Part shown: in pieces, positions 5,179 to 5,642 of the stretch
Numbering within the stretch: position 1 is the first letter of the stretch
Layout: every line of letters starts with the position of its first letter
Assembly: GCA_020444775.1 (NCBI GenBank)
Contig: JAGRHX010000775.1
Coordinates: 1-5,642, forward strand
Direction: 5' to 3'
Source: Gammaproteobacteria bacterium
GTDB lineage: Bacteria > Pseudomonadota > Gammaproteobacteria > HK1
Length of the DNA: 5,642 bases
Program-made: the position numbers and the translations under genes
Notes under the pieces: model-generated
The model's database searches: none
Seen by the model: the letters and a program-made list of their open reading frames with translations, nothing else
What the model was told of the DNA's origin: nothing

Positions 5179-5642
5179 ATGGACAGCATCCTGCTCGTTG
5201 CTTTTCTGTTCCTGATCGCCGGTGTCGTGAGCGTCCCCATGGCCTCGAGGCTAGGCCTCGGCTCGGTGCTCGGCTATTTGCTCGCGGGTATCGCCATCAG
5301 CCCCGTGCTGCACCGACTTCACGTCGATGTCGTGAGCATCCAGCACTTCGCTGAGTTCGGCGTGGTCATCATGCTTTTGCTGGTAGGCCTGGAGCTCGAG
5401 CCGCGCATGCTCTGGTCGATGCGCAACCGCTTGCTCGGCCTCGGCGGCCTGCAGGTGACACTCACGGCGGCGGCAGTCATGGGCGCGGTCATGGCCATGG
5501 GTCAGCCGTGGTCGGTGGCGCTGGCCGTGGGACTGGTGCTATCCGTGTCCTCGACCGCAATCGTTCTTCAGACACTCAACGAGAAGAGCCTGCTCAAGAG
5601 CGATGGCGGACAGGCCGGCTTCTCGGTGCTGCTGTTCCAGGA
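5179..5642 (+). CDS. kefC: KefC-type monovalent cation:proton antiporter, CPA2 family (partial, C-terminus off right edge)
   Basis: The N-terminal 154 residues of an inner-membrane cation/proton antiporter of the CPA2 family. Full-length KefB/KefC proteins are about 600 residues with a C-terminal NAD-binding RCK/TrkA-N domain that binds glutathione and its adducts; that part lies outside the window. Visible parts are a first membrane segment (about 4-20), LGSVLGYLLAGIAISP (27-42), HFAEFGVVIMLLLVGLELEP (56-75), MRNRLLGLGGLQVT (81-94), LSVSSTAIVLQTLNEK (121-136) and GGQAGFSVLLFQD at the edge, all hallmark KefB/KefC sequence. Known members release potassium and take up protons when glutathione adducts form, acidifying the cytoplasm against electrophiles. 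The start ATG at 5179 follows the kefF stop by two bases, with G-rich sequence at 5167-5171 as the likely ribosome-binding site. ISP (40-42) stands where many relatives have IGP. KefC is preferred over KefB because of the adjacent kefF, but a KefB-like name is possible. Confidence 0.92.
   Translation, partial: MDSILLVAFLFLIAGVVSVPMASRLGLGSVLGYLLAGIAISPVLHRLHVDVVSIQHFAEFGVVIMLLLVGLELEPRMLWSMRNRLLGLGGLQVTLTAAAVMGAVMAMGQPWSVALAVGLVLSVSSTAIVLQTLNEKSLLKSDGGQAGFSVLLFQ

Overview
The window is a gene-dense stretch of a GC-rich proteobacterial chromosome. Gammaproteobacteria is the best guess, from three things: a kefF-kefC pair in the E. coli order, a tRNA-Lys with encoded CCA, and a TATAAT box followed by a GC-rich discriminator. 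The genus cannot be read from the sequence. There are no insertion sequences, phage genes, CRISPR arrays or rRNA.

Layout. (1) Positions 1-1428, minus strand: the alpha and beta subunits of a thiamine-diphosphate 2-oxo acid dehydrogenase (E1). Alpha comes first and beta runs off the left edge. (2) 1429-1574: a divergent intergenic region with a plausible promoter for the E1 genes. (3) 1575-2411, plus strand: a 278-residue protein of no family I can name. It consists of two tandem copies of one roughly 100-residue domain, with GSHGG, NDAGVG and RIGD motifs in each copy. This is the most unusual object in the window. (4) 2412-2476: a short convergent gap holding a strong GC hairpin. (5) 2477-3334, minus strand: an alpha/beta hydrolase with an intact catalytic triad. 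(6) 3494-4102, plus strand: a pyridoxamine-phosphate-oxidase-like (PPOX) FMN flavoprotein, divergent from the hydrolase. (7) 4189-4320: a perfect TATAAT box and a complete tRNA-Lys(UUU). (8) 4321-4567: 247 bases without a convincing gene. (9) 4568 to the right edge: a KefF-like quinone oxidoreductase and, two bases later, the start of a KefC-type glutathione-gated potassium/proton antiporter.

How the genes may work together. The E1 subunits form one enzyme, and its E2/E3 partners would be expected to the left of the window. The duplicated-domain protein is transcribed away from the E1 genes and may share their control region, but its role is unknown. The hydrolase and the flavoprotein are divergent neighbours with no demonstrated link. 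KefF and KefC form a transport module that, in the known family, acidifies the cytoplasm during electrophile stress. I see no single new multi-gene system; the strongest candidate for undescribed biology is the duplicated-domain protein and its pairing with the E1 operon.
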